Shown here piece after piece: positions 17,146 through 25,545 of a stretch of DNA of 64,000 nt. The notes beneath the pieces were generated by a model. The model worked only from the letters and a program-made list of their open reading frames with translations. It did not search any database and was not told the origin of the DNA. A program made the translations under genes and the position numbers. Source of the DNA: DAOPYU01 sp942493245 (GTDB lineage: Bacteria; Sumerlaeota; Sumerlaeia; UBA8349); contig OW818685.1 in assembly GCA_942493245.1 (NCBI GenBank), positions 5,456,001-5,520,000 of the forward strand. The letters run 5' to 3'. The first letter of the stretch is position 1. Every line of letters starts with the position of its first letter.

Positions 17146-17685
17146 TTATTCCAATTCTTCCTGAGGTCCGGCGTCTTTCGATTCGATCCAGGCCCGCATG
17201 GCCTCAACCTCGGGACTCCACGTGTCGGAGCTGAGACGCACGTCGAGGAATTTCGAGAACAGAAGATCGAAAATCCGGGCGAACTCTTCGACCGCGTTGA
17301 GGCGGATCGGCACCGACTCGACGAACGGAAGACTCGGCGGGGTATCAATTTTCAACCCACTCCAGTCGAACGTCTCGCCGTTGAGCACGACTTCCCAGTG
17401 CGTGTGGTTGCAGGTCAGCGAAACGCGGGCGCGCTTGACCTTTTTCCCGGCCAGGAGGGCGGCGACCGCCTCGGGCGCCAGCGAGGGGCTTTCCCCCTTG
17501 AGCGAACTGGCCACGGCCTGGCCCGCTTCGCTGGCCAGCACCAGGTCTTTCTCGAAGGAGATTTCGCACGGCTGGCCCGGTTCGATCTCGATCGAACCGT
17601 CTTCCTGCTCGCTGCGGTACCATAGCCAGGTGAGAAACTCAGAGCCGAGAAAGGCCTTCTGTTGGATCATGTCGAGGAGCGCCAT
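17146..17685 (-). CDS. RdgC C-terminal-like protein, partner of the upstream RdgC-like gene
   Basis: 179 residues beginning MALLDMIQQKAFLGSEFLTWLWYRSE. The body has a beta-rich part (CEISFEKDLVLA), SLKGESPSLAPEAVAALLAGKKVKRARVSL, and a helical end (EEFARIFDLLFSKFLDVRLSS). I recognise the FLTWLWYRSE and LxGxxPSLxxEAxxALxxGK pattern as the companion found next to, or fused to, RdgC-like proteins in deltaproteobacteria-like genomes. RdgC is a ring-forming DNA-binding protein that limits RecA. This half would complete the split protein. Assignment is from remembered pattern only. Confidence 0.6.
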   Translation of the reverse strand: MALLDMIQQKAFLGSEFLTWLWYRSEQEDGSIEIEPGQPCEISFEKDLVLASEAGQAVASSLKGESPSLAPEAVAALLAGKKVKRARVSLTCNHTHWEVVLNGETFDWSGLKIDTPPSLPFVESVPIRLNAVEEFARIFDLLFSKFLDVRLSSDTWSPEVEAMRAWIESKDAGPQEELE

Positions 17686-17793
17686 GAGGGGGTTCCTGTC
17701 TTGTGGACTAGAGTGGACTGAGTGAACGAAATGGACGACGTGGAATGAGGCGGTTTCGACTTTTCCGGATCATTCGTCATGGGAAATCTTCTG

Positions 17794-18450
17794 CTACTCG
17801 TCGTCGTCGCCGCCGCGGCCCGCTTCATGCACTCGGGCCAGGGGGCTGAAATGGGCCGGTTCGGTCATCTGGAACTCTTCGAGCAGGCCCGCCTTCTCCG
17901 CCTTGTTGTGCGCGCGGATCGAGGGCATCAGGGGCGTCAGGCCCGTGTGAAACGTGTCGCTGAAGAGGTCCATGAACTCCTGGTTGAGCGTGGTGCTCGA
18001 CGCCGAGAAGAGGACGTGGTGCGAGCGCAGGTTCCAGGCCATTTCGTAGAGGCTGGTGGCGGGACTCTGGCGCGCCATGAGCTGGATCTTGACCTTTTCG
18101 AGCAGGGCCATCCGCTCGTCGCGGTTCAATTCCTTCTTGCTGCGCTGTTCGAGCAGCTTCTGGCGCTCCTGATGGAAGTAGGCCTTGAGGAGGCGCGCGT
18201 TGACGCTCACCCTGTCCACGCGCAGACCCAGCACCAGAAAGTCCTCGAAGACCACCTTCTCGACCTTCAGGTCGGTGTCGAGAATGTCGCGCGGGTTGAC
18301 CCACCCGATCGAACGGGGCGAACGCTCGACCTGGACCGGATGAAACGCATGACGCTTGAGGTCCGATCCGATTTCAGTCAGAAAATTGCCCTTGGGCGGT
18401 TTGGCCACTTCATAGAGTCGGCACGTGATGGCGCCGGCGGTGATAGGCAT
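17794..18450 (-). CDS. RdgC-like recombination-associated protein (N-terminal region)
   Basis: 218 residues from the ATG at 18450. Features shared with E. coli RdgC are an opening beta-strand CRLYEVA, IGSDLKRHAFHPV, then IGWVNP, a central coiled segment rich in Lys/Glu (YFHQERQKLLEQRSKKELN), and the hydrophobic strand HHVLFSASSTTLNQEFMDLF. Family members bind double-stranded DNA as rings and restrain RecA. E. coli RdgC is about 300 residues; this protein is shorter, and the missing part looks supplied by the gene 108 bp downstream. The acidic end is HEAGRGGDDDE. Confidence 0.72.
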   Translation of the reverse strand: MPITAGAITCRLYEVAKPPKGNFLTEIGSDLKRHAFHPVQVERSPRSIGWVNPRDILDTDLKVEKVVFEDFLVLGLRVDRVSVNARLLKAYFHQERQKLLEQRSKKELNRDERMALLEKVKIQLMARQSPATSLYEMAWNLRSHHVLFSASSTTLNQEFMDLFSDTFHTGLTPLMPSIRAHNKAEKAGLLEEFQMTEPAHFSPLARVHEAGRGGDDDE

Positions 18451-18523
18451 GGAACGGGGTTCCTCTCGAAAAAATGACGCGACACACACAGGGCCGGAAA
18501 CACCGAAGTTCCCGACAAAGGCC

Positions 18524-19123
18524 CTACTTCGTGGTCCGGGTGAAATACTCGGCGATGGCGGTGTCGTACTGCGACGTGTGGCGGAACACCTTGAGGGCCA
18601 GTTTCCGCCGCGTCTCGGCGGTCAGGTCGCCCTGGTTGGCCAACATCTCTTCGATGAGGGTTCCGTAATCGGTCGGGTCCACCACCACGGCCACGTCCGC
18701 AAAATTCTTCGCGGCGGCGCGCAACATGGACGGCCCGCCGATGTCGATGTTCTCGATGATCTCGGACTCGGAAGCGTCGGACCGGGCCACGGTCTTCTGG
18801 AACGGATAGAGGTTCACGACGATCATGTCAATCGTCTCGAGTCCGTGCGACTGGAGCGTGGCCATGTCCTTGGGATTCGAGCGGCGGGCCAGAATCCCGG
18901 CGAACACGGCCGGGTGGAGCGTTTTGACGCGGCCGTCCATCATCTCGGGGAACTGGGTCAGTTCGTCAATCGGGATGGCCTTGACCCCGGACTCCTGAAG
19001 CGCCCGAAAGGTGCCACCGGTCGAGTAGAGGGTCACGCCCATCTGGCTCAAATGCTGGGCCAGTTCACCCAGTCCGGTTTTATCCGAAACGCTCAAGATG
19101 GCGCTGCGAATGCGCTGTGACAT
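18524..19123 (-). CDS. Stand-alone IMP cyclohydrolase (PurH N-terminal domain)
   Basis: 199 residues from the ATG at 19123. It matches only the first, methylglyoxal-synthase-like domain of PurH: AILSVSDKTGLGELAQHL, LYSTGGTFRALQESG, GRVKTLHPAVFAGIL, DMIVVNLYPF and ENIDIGGPSMLRAAAKN. This domain closes FAICAR to IMP in the last step of purine synthesis. The AICAR transformylase domain (about 320 residues) is absent here and the frame ends with a normal stop, so the formyltransfer step must be encoded elsewhere or done by a PurP-like enzyme. Confidence 0.92.
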   Translation of the reverse strand: MSQRIRSAILSVSDKTGLGELAQHLSQMGVTLYSTGGTFRALQESGVKAIPIDELTQFPEMMDGRVKTLHPAVFAGILARRSNPKDMATLQSHGLETIDMIVVNLYPFQKTVARSDASESEIIENIDIGGPSMLRAAAKNFADVAVVVDPTDYGTLIEEMLANQGDLTAETRRKLALKVFRHTSQYDTAIAEYFTRTTK

Positions 19124-19346
19124 GACTGTTTTCTCCTGTGTTTCCTGAAATGCGCCCCGCACCCGAACCGGGCGGGAGCCCCTTTCCCCGCTCGTCCGGC
19201 GGGGACTGAAGGGTGTATTTCCCCAGATTGCCCGGAGATTGTCAACTGGTTTGATACGGGGACAGGCGAGTGCGCCTTCTCCAGCAGCCTCCCCGTAACA
19301 GCCTATCTCCTGACTGGCGCGGAAGGCGATTCCGATCCGAATCGTT

Positions 19347-19841
19347 TCACATCTTCTGGCGCAACAGGGCCACGGCGTGGGCCACGATCCCTTCGCCACG
19401 GCCAATCGGCCCCAGACCTTCGTTCGTGGTGGCTTTGATGTTGATGGCGCCGGAACCGCCGCTCGCGGCCAGAACAGGACCCAGACGTTCGCGCATCTTT
19501 TCGATATGCGGCTGGAGTTTGGGCTTCTCGGCAATAACGCTAACATCCACATTCTCAATACAGTATCCGGCCTCGGCGGCCAGTTCCACGACACGCCCCA
19601 GCAGCACGAGACTGTTGATTCCTTCGTACTGCGGGTCGGTGTCCGGGAAGTGGTAACCGATGTCGCGCAACCCGGCGGCGCCCAGCAGGGCGTCGCAGAT
19701 GGCGTGCGTGAGCACATCCGCATCGCTGTGGCCATGCAATCCTTTGATATAGGGAATTTCGATCCCCCCGAGGATAAGCGAGCGGCCTTGCGAAAACACA
19801 TGAACGTCGTATCCATGACCGATACGCAGGCTGGGAAACAT
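19347..19841 (-). CDS. ispF: 2-C-methyl-D-erythritol 2,4-cyclodiphosphate synthase
   Basis: 164 residues from the ATG at 19841 (AAAGGAG upstream). It closes the cyclic diphosphate in the MEP isoprenoid route. Metal and substrate residues are visible in RIGHGYDVH and KGLHGHSDADVLTHAICDALLG (split motif), DIGYHFPDTDPQY, NVDVSVIAEKPKL and the C-terminal ATTNEGLGPIGRGEGI. The rest of the pathway is not in the window. It heads a minus-strand group with the purH and rdgC-like genes, with about 220 bp before the next gene. Confidence 0.96.
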   Translation of the reverse strand: MFPSLRIGHGYDVHVFSQGRSLILGGIEIPYIKGLHGHSDADVLTHAICDALLGAAGLRDIGYHFPDTDPQYEGINSLVLLGRVVELAAEAGYCIENVDVSVIAEKPKLQPHIEKMRERLGPVLAASGGSGAINIKATTNEGLGPIGRGEGIVAHAVALLRQKM

Positions 19842-20021
19842 GGGCAATCCACTCCTTTCGGCGAGCAAGGGAATTGTGTCTCAGGGGGCGCTCTGGCCGC
19901 AACAGGAATTTTTTTGAAAGAACATCGCCTCCAGGAGAATCCAGAAGTCATTGCACGGTGAAACCCCCATCAAGGAAAAACAGCGAACAGCGGGAAATCT
20001 ATTTTTCCGAAGGCAGGAAAA

Positions 20022-20270
20022 GCGCCCCAGAGGGGCGCGGGTAAGTAGCCGGGGATGGAGCGAAGCGGAATCCCCGGACCTGTCTTTCCCGCCCCGGATG
20101 GGGCGGAGGAAAAATCGAAGGAATCTGGATTATTTGGTGGAAAAACGGTCTATGATGTCCGTGACGTAACCGCCCTGCGCCCCGCCGGGGCGCGTACGGA
20201 TAGGTTTCTTTCCGGCGGTTCCGCTTCGCTCCACCCCCGGCTACTGTCCTTTGCCCCTCCGGGGCAATTA
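20022..20270. repeat. R3-type repeat: AGTAGCCGGGGATGGAGCG inverted pair
   Basis: AGTAGCCGGGGATGGAGCG..GGAATCCCCGG (about 20045-20080) is repeated in inverted orientation at about 20212-20245. Each copy is flanked by GCGCCCCAGAGGGGCGC or TTGCCCCTCCGGGGCAA mini-hairpins. The architecture is the same as 7348-7581, with different stem sequences. Confidence 0.7.
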
Positions 20271-20428
20271 ACCGGGCTCGGTTCCGCTGCATAGGACTTC
20301 TGGATTCTCCTGACATCGCCTCCTGCCGGAAAAGCGTTCCGGCGGTTTTCGCAGGACTTCCCGCCTGGGAGGTCTGATATCCGTTCCGGGGGGCTCTGAA
20401 AAAAAAAGAAAAAAAACGCACCCCCCCC

Positions 20429-20455
20429 TAAAGTTTTCCCCCTGTTTGCCGATAA
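20429..20455 (+). promoter_or_regulatory. Sigma-28 (FliA) promoter of the flagellin operon
   Basis: TAAAGTTT (20429-20436), 11 bp, then GCCGATAA (20448-20455) is an exact match to the enterobacterial FliA consensus. The start site would fall near 20462, giving an unusually long leader of about 300 nt before the flagellin ATG. The leader contains several GGA-containing stretches (for example AGGAAGGAGGGAG near 20588) that could be post-transcriptional control sites. That last point is inference. Confidence 0.85.
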
Positions 20456-20765
20456 AGAAAGAGAAGAGCAGTGACGCGAACGAAAAGTTCGAAAAAGCGC
20501 AAAGACTCACGAAGAAATCAAAAGCAAGGCTATCCGAAGCGCCCGAAAGGGTTATTTCCTCTCACGTGGAGAGTGGTCCGGGTCTCAGGAAGGAGGGAGA
20601 AGCAAAATCCGGAAACGTGAGGCTGAGGCAGAGACGTTCACGCGCTCGAATCTGCCCGGAAGTGTCTGAAAGCGCGCCCCCCAAGTCCAGACACCCCAAA
20701 AAGTCTGGCAGGAACCATGGATGGTTCCTCAAATAGCGGTAACTCAATCATGGAGGATTGAAATC

Positions 20766-22280
20766 ATGTCTCTCGTCGTAAATACCAATGTTCCCAGCAT
20801 CAACAGCCAGCGTCAATTGGCAAAGAACCAGATGTCGTTGACGAGATCCTTGGAGCGTCTGTCCTCGGGTCTGCGCATCAACCATTCGTCCGACGACGCC
20901 GCCGGTCTGGCCATCGCCACGGGCATGAGAGCCCAGAGCACAGGCATGGACCAGGCCACCCGCAACGCCAATGACGGCCTGAGCGTCATCCAGACCGCCG
21001 ACGGCGCGATCGTCGAACAGGTGGAAATTCTGCAGCGCATTCGCGTGTTGTCCGTTCAGGCGTCGAGTGACCTGAATTCGGCCGACAACCTGAAGTCGAT
21101 TCAGGCGGAAATCAACGAGCAGGTCGCGGAACTGACCCGCATCGGCAACACCACCAACTTCAACGGGCTGGCCCTGATCAACGGGACCTTCTCGAACAAG
21201 AGCATCCAGGTCGGCGCCAACGCGGGCGAATCTATTGATCTGTCCATCGGCGACTATCGTGCCACCGGCATGGGGGGGTATGCGGAGTTTACCGGAGTTG
21301 CGGGTGGCACAACCTTGGCCGGTGAGTTGGTTACCGTTGGCGCCATGGTTGGAAACCTGTCGCTGGGAACTCCGGGAAGTCTGGTTACCATTGACACGAC
21401 CACCACGGACGGAATCTCGTCTCTTTTCGGGGATCAGTCGGCCATTGCCAAAGCCAACGCCATCAACGCCAAAACCTCTCAACACGGGGTTACAGCCACT
21501 GTGGGGGCGACTGTTTTGACCGGTAACGCCGCCACTGTGGCGGCCGGTTCGGCGGCGGCAGGGGAATACATGGAGATCAACGGGGTTCGCGTGGTGACCG
21601 GGGGAGATCCTTCGCTGGGTCTGACAACCACCGCAAACGACGGGACGGGGGCATTGCGTGCGCTCATCAACGCCAAATCTACGCAGACAGGGGTGGTTGC
21701 TTCTCTGGATGCCACCAACAAGTTGGTTCTGACCGCTGCTGATGGACGTAACGTCATTGTCAAGACCACGACCACGACAGGTAATATATTCGGTTTTGTG
21801 GGAACAGCAGCTGTTGATGGAACAACCGCCTTGGCCGCAACAGCCAATGTGGGCCGTAAAACAGGGGTTCTCACCTTGAGTTCCAATAAGGACTTCCAGG
21901 TGACGGCCAATAACCCTGCGCAGTTGGGTCTCACTTCCGGTCTCTATAATGCGGACAATACCAAGACCGTTGCCAAGATTGACGTGACGGCCACGGGTGG
22001 CGCCACCAGCGCGATCCGCCGGATTGACTCGGCTCTGGCCAAGATCACCAACGAGCAGGCCAAGCTCGGCGCCATGTCCAATCGTTTCCAGCACACGATC
22101 TCCAATCTCCAGATTTCGATCGAGAACATCACGGCTTCCGAGTCGCGCATCCGCGACACGGACTTCGCGGTGGAGACGGCCAATCTGACCCGGGCCCAAA
22201 TCATCCAGCAGGCCGGTACGGCGATGCTCTCGCAGGCGAACACCTTGCCGCAGGCCGCCCTCAGCCTCCTGGGCGGTTGA
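20766..22280 (+). CDS. fliC: Flagellin
   Basis: 504 residues from the ATG at 20766, behind GGAGG. The N-terminal D0/D1 helices (MSLVVNTNVPSINSQRQL, LERLSSGLRINHSSDDAAG, NDGLSVIQTADGAIVEQ) and the C-terminal D1/D0 helices (LGAMSNRFQHTISNLQISIENI, ESRIRDTDFAVETANLTRAQ, QANTLPQAALSLL) are complete. The middle 175-415 is a Thr/Ala-rich variable domain forming the outer filament surface. It is exported by the flagellar type III apparatus and assembled under the FliD cap. It is first in a flagellin-flaG-fliD-fliS set. Confidence 0.96.
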   Translation: MSLVVNTNVPSINSQRQLAKNQMSLTRSLERLSSGLRINHSSDDAAGLAIATGMRAQSTGMDQATRNANDGLSVIQTADGAIVEQVEILQRIRVLSVQASSDLNSADNLKSIQAEINEQVAELTRIGNTTNFNGLALINGTFSNKSIQVGANAGESIDLSIGDYRATGMGGYAEFTGVAGGTTLAGELVTVGAMVGNLSLGTPGSLVTIDTTTTDGISSLFGDQSAIAKANAINAKTSQHGVTATVGATVLTGNAATVAAGSAAAGEYMEINGVRVVTGGDPSLGLTTTANDGTGALRALINAKSTQTGVVASLDATNKLVLTAADGRNVIVKTTTTTGNIFGFVGTAAVDGTTALAATANVGRKTGVLTLSSNKDFQVTANNPAQLGLTSGLYNADNTKTVAKIDVTATGGATSAIRRIDSALAKITNEQAKLGAMSNRFQHTISNLQISIENITASESRIRDTDFAVETANLTRAQIIQQAGTAMLSQANTLPQAALSLLGG

Positions 22281-22294
22281 TGAATAGCTTGGCT

Positions 22295-22337
22295 TCGCGG
22301 TGGATCGAGGGGCGGAAGGCCGCTTGATCCACCGCGA
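22295..22337 (+). terminator. Hairpin after flagellin
   Basis: TCGCGGTGGATC and GATCCACCGCGA form a perfect 12-bp stem, with an inner GGGCGG/CCGC-type pairing. It starts 14 bp after the flagellin stop. No T-tract follows. It may stabilise the abundant flagellin message or partly terminate it. Confidence 0.55.
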
Positions 22338-22452
22338 GCACCGCTATCCGGAGAGTGGCGGGAACGGACGGACTGGAAGTTGGGCTGCGTTTAGAACGTG
22401 AAAGGCTCCCACTCCATGCGTGTCGCGTCTCCCGACCATTGGAGAGACAACC

Positions 22453-22935
22453 ATGTACACGACACCACTCAGCGGTATAGGGGATACGGCGCCCCTTCCC
22501 AAAAGGCGGGAAGTCCCATCGGGTCAGGTGGGTGAAAGCGTCGTACAGCCTCTGGCCAGACAGGAAGTCCCGGAAGCGGTTCTGCCCTTGCAACAGCGTT
22601 CAGATCGTCCTCTTTTTGAGGATGCCGTACAGGTTTCTCAGGAAGGAATCGCTCTGAGCGCAAAAGGTGGACCCGAGACCCAGCAGCAGGAAGCGCAACA
22701 GGAAGTCGTGAACCCGGAAGCCAACCTCAAGAATATTCGGGAGGCCATTCAGGCGGCCGAAAAACGTTCCACAGCCCTCAAGTTCTCGGTAGATGAAGAC
22801 AACGGCGAACTGATCGTAAAAGTGGTCAACAAAGAAACGGGCGATGTGGTTCGCGAGGTGCCACCTGAAGAGGTTCGGGAACTGCGTAAAGCGCTTGCGG
22901 AAATGAAAGGTCTTCTGGTGAAACAGACCTCGTGA
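22453..22935 (+). CDS. flaG: FlaG family protein
   Basis: 160 residues from the ATG at 22453 (GGAGAG upstream). The first 95 residues are a low-complexity Pro/Gln-rich region. The conserved FlaG domain follows: NIREAIQAAEKRSTALKF, SVDEDNGELIVKVVNKETGDVVREVPPEEVRELRKALAEM in segments. FlaG proteins influence filament length. Position between flagellin and fliD is the usual one. The N-terminal half is longer than in most relatives. Confidence 0.88.
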   Translation: MYTTPLSGIGDTAPLPKRREVPSGQVGESVVQPLARQEVPEAVLPLQQRSDRPLFEDAVQVSQEGIALSAKGGPETQQQEAQQEVVNPEANLKNIREAIQAAEKRSTALKFSVDEDNGELIVKVVNKETGDVVREVPPEEVRELRKALAEMKGLLVKQTS

Positions 22936-22959
22936 GGGGTCGAGCCGGAGGACAGGATG

Positions 22960-22997
22960 GGAGGGCCGCCTCGGCCCGGTGGCCCTCCTTCTTTTTT
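22960..22997 (+). terminator. Rho-independent terminator after flaG
   Basis: GGAGGGCC (22960-22967), a 13-nt loop and GGCCCTCC (22981-22988) are followed by TTCTTTTTT. It lies 25 bp beyond the flaG stop and separates flagellin-flaG from fliD-fliS. Confidence 0.85.
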
Positions 22998-23237
22998 GAA
23001 GGAGACCGGGAAGAGGCGGCTTGATTTTTGCTGCTCCACTCGGAAGAAAACACCGGGAAATCCGGGTTTGTTTCGACAGGAAGAACGTCCGAGACAGATG
23101 TAAAAGGTTGATTTAGGTTGAATTGAGTAATACATGGGGCGGTGGCTGGCCGTCAGGTCGCAGGAGCGGAAGGTTTTCTCCACTCGGCAATTTATACCTA
23201 AGGCCCGGCAAACTGATCCAAAGCGAGGAAACCTGCC

Positions 23238-25448
23238 ATGACCATCTCTTCCAGTGTCGGCCTTATTTCCGGAATAGATTTCGAGAGCTACATATCGAGC
23301 ATGTCCGCCATCAGTCAGCGTTCTGTCACCCTGATGCAGAACCGGCAGGCAAAACTCAACACCAAGTCTCAGGCGTATGGCGCGGTCCTCTCCAAGCTGA
23401 ACGAACTGAAAACCAAGCTCGAAGAACTGCGCAATCCGACCAATTTCGGCGCCCGCGACGCCACTTCTTCAGACAAAGATGTCCTGACCGTGACCGGCTC
23501 GAGTACCGCCGCCATCGGATCTTACAGCATCAAGGTGCTCCAACTGGCCCAGGCCGAGCGCCTGGGTTCCCAGGGAGTCGCCACGCTGGATACCGTCATC
23601 GGAACCGCTGGGGGAAAATTCAATGTCCAGGTGGGGGTCGGCGCCATGCGCAGCTACGACCTGACCGCTTCGACAACCCTGAACGACCTGCGCAACATGA
23701 TCAACAGCGACTCGCAGTCGGGGGTCACGGCCACGATCGTCAACGATGGATCCGCAACCAACTCCTACCGGCTGGTGCTCAGTTCGAAAGCCACCGGCTC
23801 GACCAACTCGGTTCAAGTCTCCTCGACCGGATCGACTCTGGATTTTGCCAACAAAACCGTCGAAGCCCCCGTCGCCGCAACCGGCAATCAGTTTAACGGT
23901 TCGCTCAACGTTTCGGGGACTTATGCTGGCACGGGCACCAAGAATATCGTCTTGAAAGTCCTTCAGGCTGGCGATTTGAGCGGAGGCGACACAGCGGCCC
24001 AACTGGCCGTTTCGCTCGATGGAGGCCTGACATTCGATACGGCCAACCCCATCAAAGCCAACGCCTCAGCGCCCCTTGACATCCCCGGCGCCAGCGGAGT
24101 CCAGATCGCTTTCACGGCCGGGACACAAAATCTGGCGGTGGACGATTCGTTCAGCATTGATGCCCTGGATCCGGTTATCGCCAAGGCCTCCGACGCAATC
24201 ATGACGGTGGATGGCGTCCGGGTCACCCGTTCGTCCAACTCATTTTCCGATGTCATCGAAGGGGTCACCCTGACAGCGAAGTCGGTCAGTTCCTCGACCG
24301 TCACGGCCACCATCAGCAATCAGGAGGGAACCGTCAACGCCAAGGTGGTCGAGTTCCAGACCGCCATTAACGATTTCTTCAACACGGTCAAAAGCGTCTC
24401 GAAGTACGATTCGGAGACTAAAGTCTCGCAACCTCTTTTCGGCGACTCCTCCACCCGTACACTCCTGAACGCGGTCAAGTCCATGGTGATCGAGGAAATA
24501 CCGGGGTTCACGGGCAAGTACAACAGCCTGGTCTCCCTGGGCATGAAACTCAAGAGTGACGGAACCCTCGATTTCAACCAATCCACTTTCAACACCGCCC
24601 TGAAAGAAGACTTCGAAGGAGTCCTGAGTATCTTCACACAGGTCGGCAAAAGTTCAAACTCCCTGATTCAATTCAACGACGCGACCGATACGACCATCGC
24701 GAAGGACTACCTGGTCAACATCACCGCCGCCGCCACGCGCGGCACTTTGGACGGCGCCGCGTTGACGGGAAACCTGGCCGCCGCGGAAACCCTCACCTTC
24801 ACAAGTAATGGCGACACGTTCAGTGCGACGCTGAGCGCGGGCAGTACGCTCCAGAAGGTGGTTGAAGAATTGAACAGCAAGTTTTCGACCGAAGGCGCGA
24901 AAATCACCGCCAGTATCTACAACGGCGCGCTCCGTCTGGAAACATCCGAATACGGCTCGAAGCATTCGTTCAGTGTCACTTCAGACAAAGCCGTCGGCGC
25001 AGCGGACCAGCTCGGGATCGGAACTACCCAGCAGACCCGCACCGGCTCCAACGTCGAGGGGACCATTGATGGGGTGACGGCGATCGGAGATGGTCAGATT
25101 CTGACGGCGTTGACCTCGTCGAAAGCCGCCGGACTCTCTTTGAAGATCACCTCGACCGCGCCCACCGCCGGCACACTCAGCTTCTCGCGCGGCCTGGCCG
25201 ACCGAATTCTCGACCAGATCAAAAGCTATACGGATTCCGATGGGGTCCTGACAAAAGCCCAGAATAATCTGAGCGACACGGTTAAAGGGATCAATGAGCG
25301 CATCACGGCCATGAACGCGCGAATCGAAGCCGCCGCCACGCGCATGCGCAAGCAATTCACGGCGATGGAAAAGCAACTGGCCGCCTACCAGACCATGTCT
25401 TCTCAGCTCACACAAGGGCTGGCGCAGTTGCAAACGGCAAATGAATAG
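23238..25448 (+). CDS. fliD: Flagellar filament cap protein FliD
   Basis: 736 residues, longer than the 450-500 typical of enteric FliD. The N-terminus SVGLISGIDFESYISSMSAI, with the MQNRQAKLNTKSQAYGAVLSKL helix, is the FliD_N signature. TSSDKDVLTVTGSSTAAIGSYSIKVLQLAQAE continues it. The C-terminus (IDQIKSYTDSDGVL-like, ending MRKQFTAMEKQLAAYQTMSSQLTQGL) is the coiled-coil FliD_C. The extra length lies in two inserted immunoglobulin-like domains (about 210-320 and 470-600). It caps the filament and guides flagellin folding. GAGGAA lies before the ATG. Confidence 0.93.
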   Translation: MTISSSVGLISGIDFESYISSMSAISQRSVTLMQNRQAKLNTKSQAYGAVLSKLNELKTKLEELRNPTNFGARDATSSDKDVLTVTGSSTAAIGSYSIKVLQLAQAERLGSQGVATLDTVIGTAGGKFNVQVGVGAMRSYDLTASTTLNDLRNMINSDSQSGVTATIVNDGSATNSYRLVLSSKATGSTNSVQVSSTGSTLDFANKTVEAPVAATGNQFNGSLNVSGTYAGTGTKNIVLKVLQAGDLSGGDTAAQLAVSLDGGLTFDTANPIKANASAPLDIPGASGVQIAFTAGTQNLAVDDSFSIDALDPVIAKASDAIMTVDGVRVTRSSNSFSDVIEGVTLTAKSVSSSTVTATISNQEGTVNAKVVEFQTAINDFFNTVKSVSKYDSETKVSQPLFGDSSTRTLLNAVKSMVIEEIPGFTGKYNSLVSLGMKLKSDGTLDFNQSTFNTALKEDFEGVLSIFTQVGKSSNSLIQFNDATDTTIAKDYLVNITAAATRGTLDGAALTGNLAAAETLTFTSNGDTFSATLSAGSTLQKVVEELNSKFSTEGAKITASIYNGALRLETSEYGSKHSFSVTSDKAVGAADQLGIGTTQQTRTGSNVEGTIDGVTAIGDGQILTALTSSKAAGLSLKITSTAPTAGTLSFSRGLADRILDQIKSYTDSDGVLTKAQNNLSDTVKGINERITAMNARIEAAATRMRKQFTAMEKQLAAYQTMSSQLTQGLAQLQTANE

Positions 25449-25545
25449 TGTAGCATGTTCTGGAAGGTGAAAGAAAAACCGGTTTCCCTTTCCGGACCAC
25501 CGGCCGCTTTCCCCTGAATCGCAACTCTGCTGGAGAGACGGTTCC

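Noticed and set aside
20748..22199. Minus-strand open frame of 483 codons over flagellin
   Set aside because: Antisense shadow of the flagellin gene, which has conserved ends and a correct ribosome binding site.
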